A stretch of DNA of 45,324 nucleotides from Peptococcaceae bacterium BICA1-8 (GTDB lineage Bacteria > Bacillota > Peptococcia > Peptococcales > BICA1-8): NCBI GenBank assembly GCA_000802045.1, contig JUEF01000055.1:1-45324 (forward strand). The letters run 5' to 3'. Under the pieces are notes generated by a model that was not told the DNA's origin, ran no database searches, and saw only the letters and a list, made by a program, of their open reading frames with translations. Below are positions 16,234 through 24,095 of the stretch, piece after piece. The translations under genes and the position numbers were made by a program. How positions within the stretch are numbered: position 1 is the stretch's first letter; the number at the start of each line of letters is the position of its first letter.

Positions 16234-16791
16234 TTAATTTACTTTTAATTTTGCTGCTTCCTCATATCCTCTTTGCAAAGCCTTACGGTTAGCTTCATAA
16301 TATCTTTCAGGCACCCTTGCCAACACCGCTTCCTCCAGGTTTTTCTGAGAAACAAGATTTGTAATACCATTAATAAACCCTAATGCAAGAATATTTGTAA
16401 ATAAATCATTACCTAATTCGTCCAATGCTATTTTTGTTAACGGGGCCGCAAACAACTGCTTTTTGTTTATTTCAGGAAGCTTTTCAATATAAAATGAATC
16501 ACAAATAACAATGCCCTCTGGACTAATATCCTTAACGTATTTATCACAAGACTCCTGGCTTAAAGCTAATAATATGTCTGGCGAAACTACCTTTAAGTAA
16601 TTAATTTCTTCCTTACCAAATAAAATCTCGCCTCTGGAGGCCCCTCCTCTTGCTTCTATACCATAGGATTGAGTTTGAACAACATTATATCCCTGTTTTG
16701 TTAGAGTATCTGCAAATATTATGCTCGAAAGTACTACACCTTGACCCCCAAATCCGCTAAAGCGCATTTGAGTTACCGTGTTATGCTCCAC
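16234..16791 (-). CDS. korC: 2-oxoacid:ferredoxin oxidoreductase gamma subunit
   Basis: Gamma subunit (185 residues) of a 2-oxoacid:ferredoxin oxidoreductase, which oxidatively decarboxylates a 2-oxoacid to acyl-CoA and reduces ferredoxin. The N-terminal motif MRFSGFGGQGVVLSS is the family signature; SYGIEARGGASRGEI near residues 43-57 is also typical. It starts at GTG 16791 with AAGGAGG seven bases upstream. Genes run korD-korA-korB-korC, the order common for the 2-oxoglutarate-specific type. It lies 42 bases after korB and is followed by sucC. Confidence 0.92.
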   Translation of the reverse strand: MEHNTVTQMRFSGFGGQGVVLSSIIFADTLTKQGYNVVQTQSYGIEARGGASRGEILFGKEEINYLKVVSPDILLALSQESCDKYVKDISPEGIVICDSFYIEKLPEINKKQLFAAPLTKIALDELGNDLFTNILALGFINGITNLVSQKNLEEAVLARVPERYYEANRKALQRGYEEAAKLKVN

Positions 16792-16833
16792 TACTAGCCC
16801 TCCTTTTAAAAATTCGAACCATTAACTTAATTT

Positions 16834-17643
16834 TTAATTTTTCCTAAGCTTTCCTAGCTTTTCTTCATATATTTCAGTTAATTCTGGTCTCTCTGTTTTT
16901 ACAAATTCTCCGATAACAATTTTATCTTTTAGTTCTTCTACAGACATTTTCTCAGCAGCAGTTTGGGTTACTGTTATATCCCTTATTCTTTCCACGAGCT
17001 TTATTGGGTCCGCCATTTTATTTCTTCTGCCAAATTGGGTGGGACAGCTTGTTATAACTTCTAAGGTGGAAAACCCTTTGTGTGTTAGTGCGTTTTTCAT
17101 AACTTTATGAAGATGATTAATATGATAAACATCACTTCGAGCCACATACGTTGACCCTGCTCCCTTTGCAAGCTCACAAACATCAAAAGCTGGTTCAATC
17201 ATACCATAAGGGGCTGTAGTTGCTTTAAATCCTTGTAAAGTAGTAGGAGCATACTGTCCGCCTGTCATACCATATATTTCGTTATGGGAAATTATAGCAG
17301 TAATATCAATGTTTCTTCTGGCTGCATGGATAAAGTGATTTCCGCCAATTGCAACAGCATCTCCATCGCCCATAAAAACAATAACCTTTACATCTGGTCT
17401 TGACAATTTAACTCCAGTTGCAAAAGCAAGAGCCCGGCCATGAGTAACACGCAATACATTAAAGTCTAAGAATGTTGGAATTCGACCTGCACAGCCAATT
17501 GCGCAAACAATAACTGTATTTTCTTTATCAAGTTTTAGCTCATCAGCTACCCTTAGAAATGTGTTAGTTACTGTTCCGTGAGTACATCCTGCACAAGTAA
17601 AAAGAGGGAACTGTTTTTCTTTAATATAATCTAAGTAGCTCAT
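16834..17643 (-). CDS. korB: 2-oxoacid:ferredoxin oxidoreductase beta subunit (TPP-binding)
   Basis: Thiamine-diphosphate-binding subunit, 269 residues. Early TCAGCTHGTVTN corresponds to the cysteine-glycine motif of KorB. GDGDAVAIGGNHFIHAARRN, around residues 91-110, binds thiamine diphosphate and Mg, followed by the NEIYGMTGGQ segment. The ATG overlaps the korA stop codon by four bases (ATGA), indicating translational coupling, and GGAGG precedes it. It forms the catalytic core with KorA. Substrate choice between 2-oxoglutarate and branched or aryl oxoacids cannot be settled from these motifs alone, but the sucCD genes downstream favour 2-oxoglutarate. Confidence 0.94.
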   Translation of the reverse strand: MSYLDYIKEKQFPLFTCAGCTHGTVTNTFLRVADELKLDKENTVIVCAIGCAGRIPTFLDFNVLRVTHGRALAFATGVKLSRPDVKVIVFMGDGDAVAIGGNHFIHAARRNIDITAIISHNEIYGMTGGQYAPTTLQGFKATTAPYGMIEPAFDVCELAKGAGSTYVARSDVYHINHLHKVMKNALTHKGFSTLEVITSCPTQFGRRNKMADPIKLVERIRDITVTQTAAEKMSVEELKDKIVIGEFVKTERPELTEIYEEKLGKLRKN

Positions 17644-18779
17644 TTCGCCGCCTCCTTTATCGACTGGATTATATGCTCAGGCATAATAACTGTACCATCA
17701 TAGATATTCAAGGGAACAACTTTCAAATTATCAGTTGCAATTTCTTTAACTTTATGAATAAGCTGACCTCTGTTCATTTCTGCAACAAGTACCATTTTTG
17801 CATTCTTTATTGCCTTAGCCAAAGGCTCATCTGGGAAGGGCCATATAGAAATTGGTCTAAACAAGCCAACTTTGTGTCCCGCTGCCCTTAATTGTTTCAC
17901 TGCTTCACTTGCGGAACGAGAAACACAACCGGCAGCGAATATAATAATATCTGCATCCTCTGTCTGCTGTTCTTCCCATTGCCAAATATCCTCTTTATAT
18001 CTTTCAACTTTATCATTAATCCTAGATATAGTTTTGTAGATATTTTCAGGTGTCAAACTGGGCATTCCATCTATGGTGTGATGCATACCATTAATAACAT
18101 AACGATAGCCCTTACCATTTGCAAAAGGGGCAAGTTTTACAATACCTGTTTCATCGGGTTCATATGGGTGATAATTTTCTGGAGCCACATCGGGGAATTT
18201 TCTATTTATTATTTCTACATTGTCAAATTCGTCCAAGCAAACATTTTCCCTCATATGACCAATTGTTTCATCCATTAATAAAATAACAGGAGTCATGTAT
18301 TTTTCAGCTAAATTAAATGCAGTTATAGTAGTACCATATATTTCTTTAACCGAATTTGGGTATAGAACAATCCTTGGACTGTCACCTGAAGTACCATATT
18401 TTGCTTGCATTAAATCTCCTTGAGCTGAGATAGTAGCTCCACCTGTACTCGGACCACTACGCTGAACATTAACAACTACACAAGGGATTTCGGCCATGGC
18501 TGCAAAAGCAAGGTTTTCTTGTTTTAAGTCAAAACCAGGTCCACTTGTTGGAGTTAAAACCTTTTTGCCCATTACTGAAGCCCCAATTATAGCACCCATA
18601 CCAGCTATTTCATCTTCCATTTGTATGAATCTTCCGCCGGTTTCCGGCAGCTTTTCAGCTAGGATTTCCATAACTTCAGATGCCGGTGTAATTGGATAAC
18701 CTGCACAAAATTCTACACCCGCTTTTAGAGCTCCTAATGCACAAGCCTGGTTTCCTTGTAATAATTCATATTTTGCCAA
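17640..18779 (-). CDS. korA: 2-oxoacid:ferredoxin oxidoreductase alpha subunit
   Basis: Alpha subunit, 379 residues. It carries the pyrimidine-binding fold with GYPITPASEVMEIL near residues 28-41, QMEDEIAGMGAIIGAS, TPTSGPGFDL, and QRSGPSTGGAT near residue 106. A transketolase C-terminal-like domain covers about 255-379. It starts at TTG 18779 with GGAGGA upstream that overlaps the end of korD, so the genes are tightly coupled. Presence of separate D, A, B and C subunits marks the Kor/Vor arrangement rather than the single-chain pyruvate enzyme. Its product reduces ferredoxin, useful for hydrogen production or energy conservation in an anaerobe. Confidence 0.94.
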   Translation of the reverse strand: MAKYELLQGNQACALGALKAGVEFCAGYPITPASEVMEILAEKLPETGGRFIQMEDEIAGMGAIIGASVMGKKVLTPTSGPGFDLKQENLAFAAMAEIPCVVVNVQRSGPSTGGATISAQGDLMQAKYGTSGDSPRIVLYPNSVKEIYGTTITAFNLAEKYMTPVILLMDETIGHMRENVCLDEFDNVEIINRKFPDVAPENYHPYEPDETGIVKLAPFANGKGYRYVINGMHHTIDGMPSLTPENIYKTISRINDKVERYKEDIWQWEEQQTEDADIIIFAAGCVSRSASEAVKQLRAAGHKVGLFRPISIWPFPDEPLAKAIKNAKMVLVAEMNRGQLIHKVKEIATDNLKVVPLNIYDGTVIMPEHIIQSIKEAAK

Positions 18780-18781
18780 TT

Positions 18782-18985
18782 TTATTCCTCCTCCCTAATA
18801 ATTTTCATGCACATATCAGGGCAACGTTTTTCACACATTAAGCATCCTGAACATTGTATTTCGTTAACAATTTGCAGCTTCTTTTTCTCATCAAAAGAAA
18901 AAACATTTTTGGGACAGAAAGCTAAGCATATTCCGCAATTTTTACACCATTTTCTATTAATCTGGACTTTATAAGCTGTACTCAA
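18782..18985 (-). CDS. korD: 2-oxoacid:ferredoxin oxidoreductase delta subunit, 2x[4Fe-4S] ferredoxin
   Basis: A 67-residue bacterial-type ferredoxin subunit. Two cluster motifs are complete: CKNCGICLAFCP (near residues 14-25) and CSGCLMCEKRCP (near 45-56). It passes electrons from the thiamine-bound intermediate to external ferredoxin. The start is TTG 18985, with a G-rich AGGGGGG site nine bases before; a closer ATG is out of frame and stops after three codons. It is the first Kor gene, 57 bases after the threonine-synthase-like gene. Confidence 0.9.
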   Translation of the reverse strand: MSTAYKVQINRKWCKNCGICLAFCPKNVFSFDEKKKLQIVNEIQCSGCLMCEKRCPDMCMKIIREEE

Positions 18986-19042
18986 TTTTGCATACCCCCT
19001 TACCTATTTTAAAAGTTATAAATTTTGGAGAATATAATCCTG

Positions 19043-20257
19043 TCAATTTAAAAAATTGGTCTTAATGAATTGGTCTAGATTTTCTAATTCACAATCATAT
19101 GTCTGAAACTTATGTTTAGCTAATGCTGATGGAACCTTTAAACCACCAGCCGTTAATATACATGCTATCTTTTCGTTCCCTGTTAGATAATTCTCTTCTT
19201 TTAGTTTTTTAATAGCTGCCAAAGGAGCAGCTGATGAAGGCTGTACAAAAATACCTTCCAAAGCAAGCAATCTCTGAGCTTCAACGATCAACTCATCAGC
19301 AACTGCCACACAGGTACCTCCATTTTCCTTTAACCTTCTTAAGACTTGATTACCGCTTGGCGGGAAAGGATTTGCAATTGCAAGGGCAATGGTTTCGGCT
19401 TCCTGCACTCTTTTTATTGTTTCCTCATTATTCTTAAAGGCATTATAAACCGGCGAACAACCAGCTGCCTGAACACAAATAATTTTCGGGATTTTATCGA
19501 TTAGACCACAATTTTTAAGTTCTCGAAACCCCTTTTCTACCCCTCTAAAATTCCCACCACTACCTGATGGCATAACTATGTAATCTGGAACGGCAAAGTC
19601 TAGTTGTTCGCATATTTCAAAGGAAATAGTTTTAGACCCTTCAACCCTAAAAGGAATGTCAGAATTTAAAAAGTAAATATCATTTTTTTTTCCTATCTCT
19701 AAACTTTTATCATAAAGGTCCCCATAAAATCCTTGTACCTTTACTGAAATAGGATTATATATTGCAACTGGCCCTAACTTTTCATCAGGCATATTTTCTT
19801 TTAAAAAAATAAAGGTTTTTAATCCTGCTCTGCTACCATATGCAGCTACTGAAACTGCCATATTCCCACATGAGACTGTCCCGACTTTATTGTAACCCAG
19901 CTTAAGGGCATGCTGTAAAGCTACTATTGTACCCCTATCCTTATAAGCCCAAGTAGGATTTTCACCTTCATTTTTAAAATAAATGCTTTTAAAATCTAAT
20001 AGCTCTGAAACTACTTTTGACTTTATTAAGGGAGTAAAGCCCTCATGTAAGGAGATATCCTCATTCAAATCTTTAAATGGGAAAAAGTCTGCATATCGTT
20101 CTAAAATACTCTGTCTTAATATATTTCCTTCGCGTATTTTCCCTTTGGTAACCAATTCTAGTTCTAAGGGTTCGTTACAAATATCACATCTGAAATTCGA
20201 TGAATCAACAGGAAAAGCTTTTCCACACTTTGTACAAAACAAGCTCACTTTTCTCAA
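19043..20257 (-). CDS. Threonine synthase-like PLP enzyme with zinc ribbon
   Basis: A 404-residue fold-type II PLP enzyme of the threonine-synthase family, which normally turns O-phosphohomoserine into threonine. The N-terminus has a zinc-ribbon pair, C8/C11 and C24/C27. The PLP lysine is probably K106 in NPTWAYKDRG, where classical enzymes read NPTGSFKDRG. VSCGNMAVSVAAYGSRAG and the glycine loop MPSGSGGNF bind the phosphate and cofactor. It starts at TTG 20257 with GGAGGT eight bases upstream. It opens the kor-suc operon under a promoter overlapped by the island operator. Without homoserine kinase nearby it may be true ThrC, or a relative acting on another beta- or gamma-substituted amino acid. 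The altered TWAY segment supports caution. Confidence 0.75.
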   Translation of the reverse strand: MRKVSLFCTKCGKAFPVDSSNFRCDICNEPLELELVTKGKIREGNILRQSILERYADFFPFKDLNEDISLHEGFTPLIKSKVVSELLDFKSIYFKNEGENPTWAYKDRGTIVALQHALKLGYNKVGTVSCGNMAVSVAAYGSRAGLKTFIFLKENMPDEKLGPVAIYNPISVKVQGFYGDLYDKSLEIGKKNDIYFLNSDIPFRVEGSKTISFEICEQLDFAVPDYIVMPSGSGGNFRGVEKGFRELKNCGLIDKIPKIICVQAAGCSPVYNAFKNNEETIKRVQEAETIALAIANPFPPSGNQVLRRLKENGGTCVAVADELIVEAQRLLALEGIFVQPSSAAPLAAIKKLKEENYLTGNEKIACILTAGGLKVPSALAKHKFQTYDCELENLDQFIKTNFLN

Positions 20258-20316
20258 GATTAACCACCTCCAATTACAATATTATAGTGAAAATTAATAA
20301 AATTCTTAATAAAATA

Positions 20317-20349
20317 ATTATATTTCAGCAATTGTCCTTTGTCAACAAT
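20317..20349 (-). promoter_or_regulatory. Consensus promoter plus GntR operator before the threonine-synthase/kor/suc operon
   Basis: On the minus strand TTGACA (20345-20340), 17 bases, then TATAAT (20322-20317). The -35 box lies in the near-palindrome ATTGTTGACAAA (20349-20338). The same ATTGTTGACA occurs at the -35 of the other two island promoters. The predicted message starts about 50 bases before the TTG start codon. Confidence 0.8.
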
Positions 20350-20373
20350 CGTCAATTTTAACTTACATAAGAA

Positions 20374-20399
20374 GGACTGCTTGCTCACGCAAACAGCCC
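20374..20399 (-). terminator. Terminator of the second TRAP operon
   Basis: On the minus strand GGGCTGTTTGC pairs with GCAAGCAGTCC, with two mismatches and a four-base loop. A T-rich stretch (TTCTTATG) follows. It separates the permease gene from the promoter at 20317-20349. Confidence 0.6.
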
Positions 20400-20423
20400 T
20401 CGTTATATAGGTTTTTCTTTAAT

Positions 20424-22394
20424 TTAGCCTTGTAAAGCCATGTTCTTTGATCTAGCCTTTGTTCGGTGCATTAAGAAACCAATAATAAGAATAACTGCAC
20501 CTATTAAATCTGTGTAGACACCTGGTGTTACCAGCATTATTCCGCCGACAAGAAATATTAAACGTTCTATAGGGGATTGTTCTGTGAGAAGGTACCCCGA
20601 AACACTGGATGCTACACAGATTATACCTATAAGTGAAGTAGTAATTATTAATAGCACTTGCCAGAATTCTGCACCAATTAATAATAAGCTTGGCTTATAT
20701 ACAAAAATGTACGGTATAATAAACGCCGCTATCGCCAATTTTGAAGCGTTAATCCCTGACTTGAGAGGGTCAGCCCTGGCAATACCTGCACCTGTAAAGG
20801 CAGCTAAAGCAACTGGTGGCGTTACATCAGCAATAATACCAAAATAGAATACAAACATATGGGCTGCTAATACTGGTACATCAAGCAATATTAATGCTGG
20901 TGCAGCAATAGTTGATGTTATAACATAGTTTGCAGTAGTAGGAACACCCATACCTAAAATTATAGAAGTTATCATTGTAAATACTAGTGTTAAAAAGAGC
21001 TGCCCATTTGCTATATCAACTAGAGCATTACCCATCTTTAAACCCAGTCCTGTTAATGTTACAACTCCTATTACTATACCTGCGCAAGCGGTTGCTGCTA
21101 AAACACCTAAAACAGATCTCGCACCCATTTCAAGTCCATGAATAATGTCTTTAAAGCCAATTCGTGTATTTTTTTTTAAGGCTGAAATAACTACTGATAA
21201 TATTATTGCTGCTAGAGCAGCTTTCATTGGAGTATAGCCTTTTATTAGCAAATAGATAATCGCAGTTAAAGGTATAAAAAGATGCCCTCGCTCAAGTATT
21301 AACTTTTTAACCTTAGGTAACTCTTCTCTATTCATACCTTTAAGTCCAAGCCGTTTTGCTTCTAAGTGAACACCTGTCCATACACCAAAATAATACAATA
21401 AAGCTGGTATAGCCGCAGCTCCAATGATTTTAACATAAGGAACTCCAGTAAACTCTGCCATTAAGAAGGCTGCTGCTCCCATTATAGGAGGCATCAACTG
21501 TCCACCGGTAGATGCAGTAGCTTCAACTGCCGCTGCAAATTCCGGCTTATAACCCAGCTTTTTCATCATAGGTATAGTAAAACTACCCGTACCCGCAACA
21601 TTAGCAACTGAACTACCGGAAACTGTTCCCATAAAACCACTGGCAATAACTGCAACCTTTGCAGGGCCCCCTGATGCCCAGCCAGCAATGGCATTGGACA
21701 AATCAATAAAAAATTGCCCCATTCCTGTTTTTTCAAGAAAAGCACCAAATAAAATAAACATAAACACAAAAGTTGAGGAAACCCCAATAGGTATGCCAAA
21801 TATTCCTTCTGTGGTAAAGAATATATGTCCTATAAATGTAGCCATGTCCGTACCCCGATGTGCTAATTGGCCGGGAATATACGGTCCTAAAAAAGCGTAT
21901 AAGGTAAACACCGCAGCAACTGATATTATTGGTATGCCTACAACTCTACGACCTGCTTCAAAAATTAATAATATGCCAATCAAGCCCACAATAAAATCAG
22001 CTGTTGTAACTCTCATTGCCCTTAAAACAAGGTCCTGGTAAAATACAACCACGTATAACGGCACGGCCGCTCCTACTAGAGCAAAACAAAGGTCTATGGG
22101 ATGAAGCTTATTACGGGGCCAGCCTTTACGCATTGGATATAACAAGAATATTAAAGTAAGACCAAAGGAAACGTGTATAGTACGCTGTATCATAGCATCT
22201 AATACACCAAAGAAAGCAGTATATAACTGGAACATTGTAAAGGTTATAGCAATTACTGATATCACTTTCTTCATATAACCGGTGTATACCCTGTAGTCTG
22301 ATTCCTTATCGTACTTTCTTAGTATCTCTTCAGCATTTATTTCTTCTATGTATATATTTTTCTCTTCTGCCATTAAACCAAATTCCCCTTTCAT
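20424..22394 (-). CDS. TRAP transporter fused permease, TAXI subfamily (second copy)
   Basis: Fused DctQM-type permease of 656 residues, partner of the TAXI binding protein at 22966-23916. It has a polar N-terminus of about 45 residues, then about 16 membrane helices. Signature stretches are GTGSFTIPMMKKLGY, ASTGGQLMPPIMGAA and GMGVPTTANYVI, closely matching the plus-strand permease at 1468-3471, so the two are paralogues. An ATG at 22373, seven codons in, has AAAGGGG eleven bases upstream and is an alternative start. The gene lies 21 bases after DUF1850. The operon order binding protein, DUF1850, permease is characteristic of one TAXI subgroup. Substrate unknown; an amino acid or oxoacid fits the catabolic genes downstream. 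Confidence 0.94.
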   Translation of the reverse strand: MKGEFGLMAEEKNIYIEEINAEEILRKYDKESDYRVYTGYMKKVISVIAITFTMFQLYTAFFGVLDAMIQRTIHVSFGLTLIFLLYPMRKGWPRNKLHPIDLCFALVGAAVPLYVVVFYQDLVLRAMRVTTADFIVGLIGILLIFEAGRRVVGIPIISVAAVFTLYAFLGPYIPGQLAHRGTDMATFIGHIFFTTEGIFGIPIGVSSTFVFMFILFGAFLEKTGMGQFFIDLSNAIAGWASGGPAKVAVIASGFMGTVSGSSVANVAGTGSFTIPMMKKLGYKPEFAAAVEATASTGGQLMPPIMGAAAFLMAEFTGVPYVKIIGAAAIPALLYYFGVWTGVHLEAKRLGLKGMNREELPKVKKLILERGHLFIPLTAIIYLLIKGYTPMKAALAAIILSVVISALKKNTRIGFKDIIHGLEMGARSVLGVLAATACAGIVIGVVTLTGLGLKMGNALVDIANGQLFLTLVFTMITSIILGMGVPTTANYVITSTIAAPALILLDVPVLAAHMFVFYFGIIADVTPPVALAAFTGAGIARADPLKSGINASKLAIAAFIIPYIFVYKPSLLLIGAEFWQVLLIITTSLIGIICVASSVSGYLLTEQSPIERLIFLVGGIMLVTPGVYTDLIGAVILIIGFLMHRTKARSKNMALQG

Positions 22395-22415
22395 TTATAT
22401 TGCCTACTGTCATAA

Positions 22416-22904
22416 TTATCTTAATCCCAACTTCCTTACAACTTTAATAGTAATTATATCTCCAGGCTTATTAAATTCCACCAAGGGATAGTTTTTCCCA
22501 TCAACAATTAAAGAATGTTTGGGGTATGGGGAAAGATAAATGGGAATTTCAGTGTGGGTTCTATTTATTTCTCTTATTACAATTTGTCCATCTTCATGAC
22601 TCAAGTTTCCACCTAAATCGGTATAAGGCATACCCACCGAAAAGGTATCAAAGCGAGTCTCCTTTAATATAAGATTATTGTTTACATCAACAATAAAGGT
22701 TTCAGTAACGGGAGTTAAATGTATAGTATGAATATAACCTAGAGTGAAGCTATTATTATCTGGAAGTTCAAAATAGGTTTTTTTATTTTGATTAGTATCA
22801 GTTACAACCAAGACTTGCTTGGAAGTGACATACGTGCCAACAAATATAATGAGTAATGCAATAAAAACCAATAATGTAATAAAAATGAATTTTTTGTGTC
22901 TCAT
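22416..22904 (-). CDS. DUF1850 protein associated with TAXI-TRAP systems
   Basis: A 162-residue protein with one N-terminal membrane helix (about residues 5-27) and an extracytoplasmic beta-rich domain. The domain has the DUF1850-like features FTLGYIHTIHLTPVTETF near residues 51-68 and RFDTFSVGMPY near 83-93. DUF1850 genes commonly lie between TAXI binding-protein and permease genes, as here, but their role is unknown. They may stabilise the carrier or help the binding protein dock. The start ATG 22904 is odd: its AGGAGG lies 33 bases upstream, with a perfect 12-bp hairpin filling the gap. Confidence 0.85.
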   Translation of the reverse strand: MRHKKFIFITLLVFIALLIIFVGTYVTSKQVLVVTDTNQNKKTYFELPDNNSFTLGYIHTIHLTPVTETFIVDVNNNLILKETRFDTFSVGMPYTDLGGNLSHEDGQIVIREINRTHTEIPIYLSPYPKHSLIVDGKNYPLVEFNKPGDIITIKVVRKLGLR

Positions 22905-22943
22905 AAAACCTGAGCATTGGATTTCTCCAATGCTCAGCCTCCT
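22905..22943 (-). promoter_or_regulatory. Ribosome site bridged to its start codon by a hairpin
   Basis: On the minus strand AGGAGG (22943-22938) is followed at once by CTGAGCATTGGA (22937-22926), loop GAAA, TCCAATGCTCAG (22921-22910), then GTTTT and the ATG of the DUF1850 gene. Folding the perfect 12-bp stem with its GNRA loop shortens the spacing from 33 to about 5 bases. The short T run makes a terminator role less likely. Confidence 0.7.
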
Positions 22944-22965
22944 AAAATTATTTTATTATTAAGAA

Positions 22966-23916
22966 TTACTTCTTCTTTTCATCAAAGAACTTCTTAGCAC
23001 CAGCATGAAGCTCAATGGGCATACCATCTAATCCACTGTCTATGGTAATATATTTTCCGTTTTGGCTAACAGCTAAAAGTTTATCTGTATTTTCATATAT
23101 GTATTTTACAAGGTCATATGCTACGGCATCTTTCATATCTCCAGAAACTGCAAGCATAGCCTTAACAGCCATAGTTTGAACATCTTGTGTTACGCCATTA
23201 TATGAATTAGCCGGTATAGTAATTGCTGTATAGAATGGATAGTCAGTCATTACTTTTTTTACTACCTCATCTTCAAATTTTACAATAACTATTTTATGGG
23301 TTGCTGCCATATCCATAACTGCTGCGTTTGGAACACCTGTTGTCAGCATAACGGCATCAATATTACCATCTTTAAAGTTATCAGCAGCTTCTGCATAGGA
23401 TAGATATTGCTCATCAATATCAGCATAAGTCATACCAGCTGCTTCAATAAGCTGACGGGCGTTAGCCTCATTACCACTACCAGGAGCACCAACGGCTACT
23501 CTCTTGCCTTTAAGATCTTTAAAATTTACAATTCCTGAGTCCGCTTTGGCAATAATATGTAGCACCTCAGGATATAAAGTTATAAGACCCTTTAGATTAT
23601 CAAACTTGTCGTCTTTAAACATTTCGGTACCAGTAGCTGAATAAAAAGCAATGTCATTCTGAGTTAAAATAACTTCAACTTTTTTATCTTTCAATAGGTT
23701 AATATTGGCGACTGATGCACCAGTACTTTGAGCAGTAGCATTCATACCCTTAATGTTATCATTCCAGATATCAGCCATAGCACCACCCATAGGGAAATAA
23801 GTGCCTGCAGTTCCACCAGTTGCGATATTAAGGAACTGTTTTTGCTGTCCGCATCCAACAACTACTACAGCAAGAAATAAAACACATAAAAAGATAACTA
23901 AAAACTTTTTACTCAT
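22966..23916 (-). CDS. TAXI-family TRAP solute-binding lipoprotein (second copy)
   Basis: A 316-residue binding lipoprotein. ATG 23916 is chosen because GGGGAGG lies seven bases upstream; an in-frame TTG ten codons earlier would include it. The signal peptide ends in VVVVGC, the lipobox. TAXI motifs are IATGGTAGTYFPMGGAMADI near residues 30-49 and GKRVAVGAPGSGNEANARQL near 135-154. It differs clearly from the first TAXI protein (331-1392), which has a longer linker and an AYYVY motif. It heads the operon with DUF1850 and the permease, transcribed from a consensus promoter with the island operator. TAXI receptors of known ligand bind glutamate or related acids. Glutamate would fit the 2-oxoglutarate and succinyl-CoA enzymes encoded next, but this is inference. 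Confidence 0.93.
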   Translation of the reverse strand: MSKKFLVIFLCVLFLAVVVVGCGQQKQFLNIATGGTAGTYFPMGGAMADIWNDNIKGMNATAQSTGASVANINLLKDKKVEVILTQNDIAFYSATGTEMFKDDKFDNLKGLITLYPEVLHIIAKADSGIVNFKDLKGKRVAVGAPGSGNEANARQLIEAAGMTYADIDEQYLSYAEAADNFKDGNIDAVMLTTGVPNAAVMDMAATHKIVIVKFEDEVVKKVMTDYPFYTAITIPANSYNGVTQDVQTMAVKAMLAVSGDMKDAVAYDLVKYIYENTDKLLAVSQNGKYITIDSGLDGMPIELHAGAKKFFDEKKK

Positions 23917-24014
23917 AAAAAAACCTCCCCTAATTTTTTTGGACAACTCTTTTCAATAAAGATTGTAAGGTGTGTTACTATTTTCGCGAAAATACAGAAA
24001 ATTAACTATTTATA

Positions 24015-24047
24015 ATTATAATTATTTTTTTGTATATTGTCAACAAT
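24015..24047 (-). promoter_or_regulatory. Consensus promoter plus GntR operator before the second TAXI-TRAP operon
   Basis: Minus strand: TTGACA (24043-24038), 17 bases, TATAAT (24020-24015). The -35 box is inside the palindrome ATTGTTGACAAT (24047-24036), with five-base arms ATTGT/ACAAT. This fits the TnGT-N-ACnA pattern bound by FadR-type GntR proteins. Confidence 0.85.
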
Positions 24048-24095
24048 CCCCATTTTGATAGTCCAATTTTTTTCTATTGACCATAATTATTATTT

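Noticed and set aside
22910..22937. Hairpin as an ordinary terminator of the TAXI binding-protein gene
   Set aside because: Only GTTTT follows before the next ATG, and the ribosome site lies upstream of the hairpin, so a translational role fits better; partial termination is not excluded.
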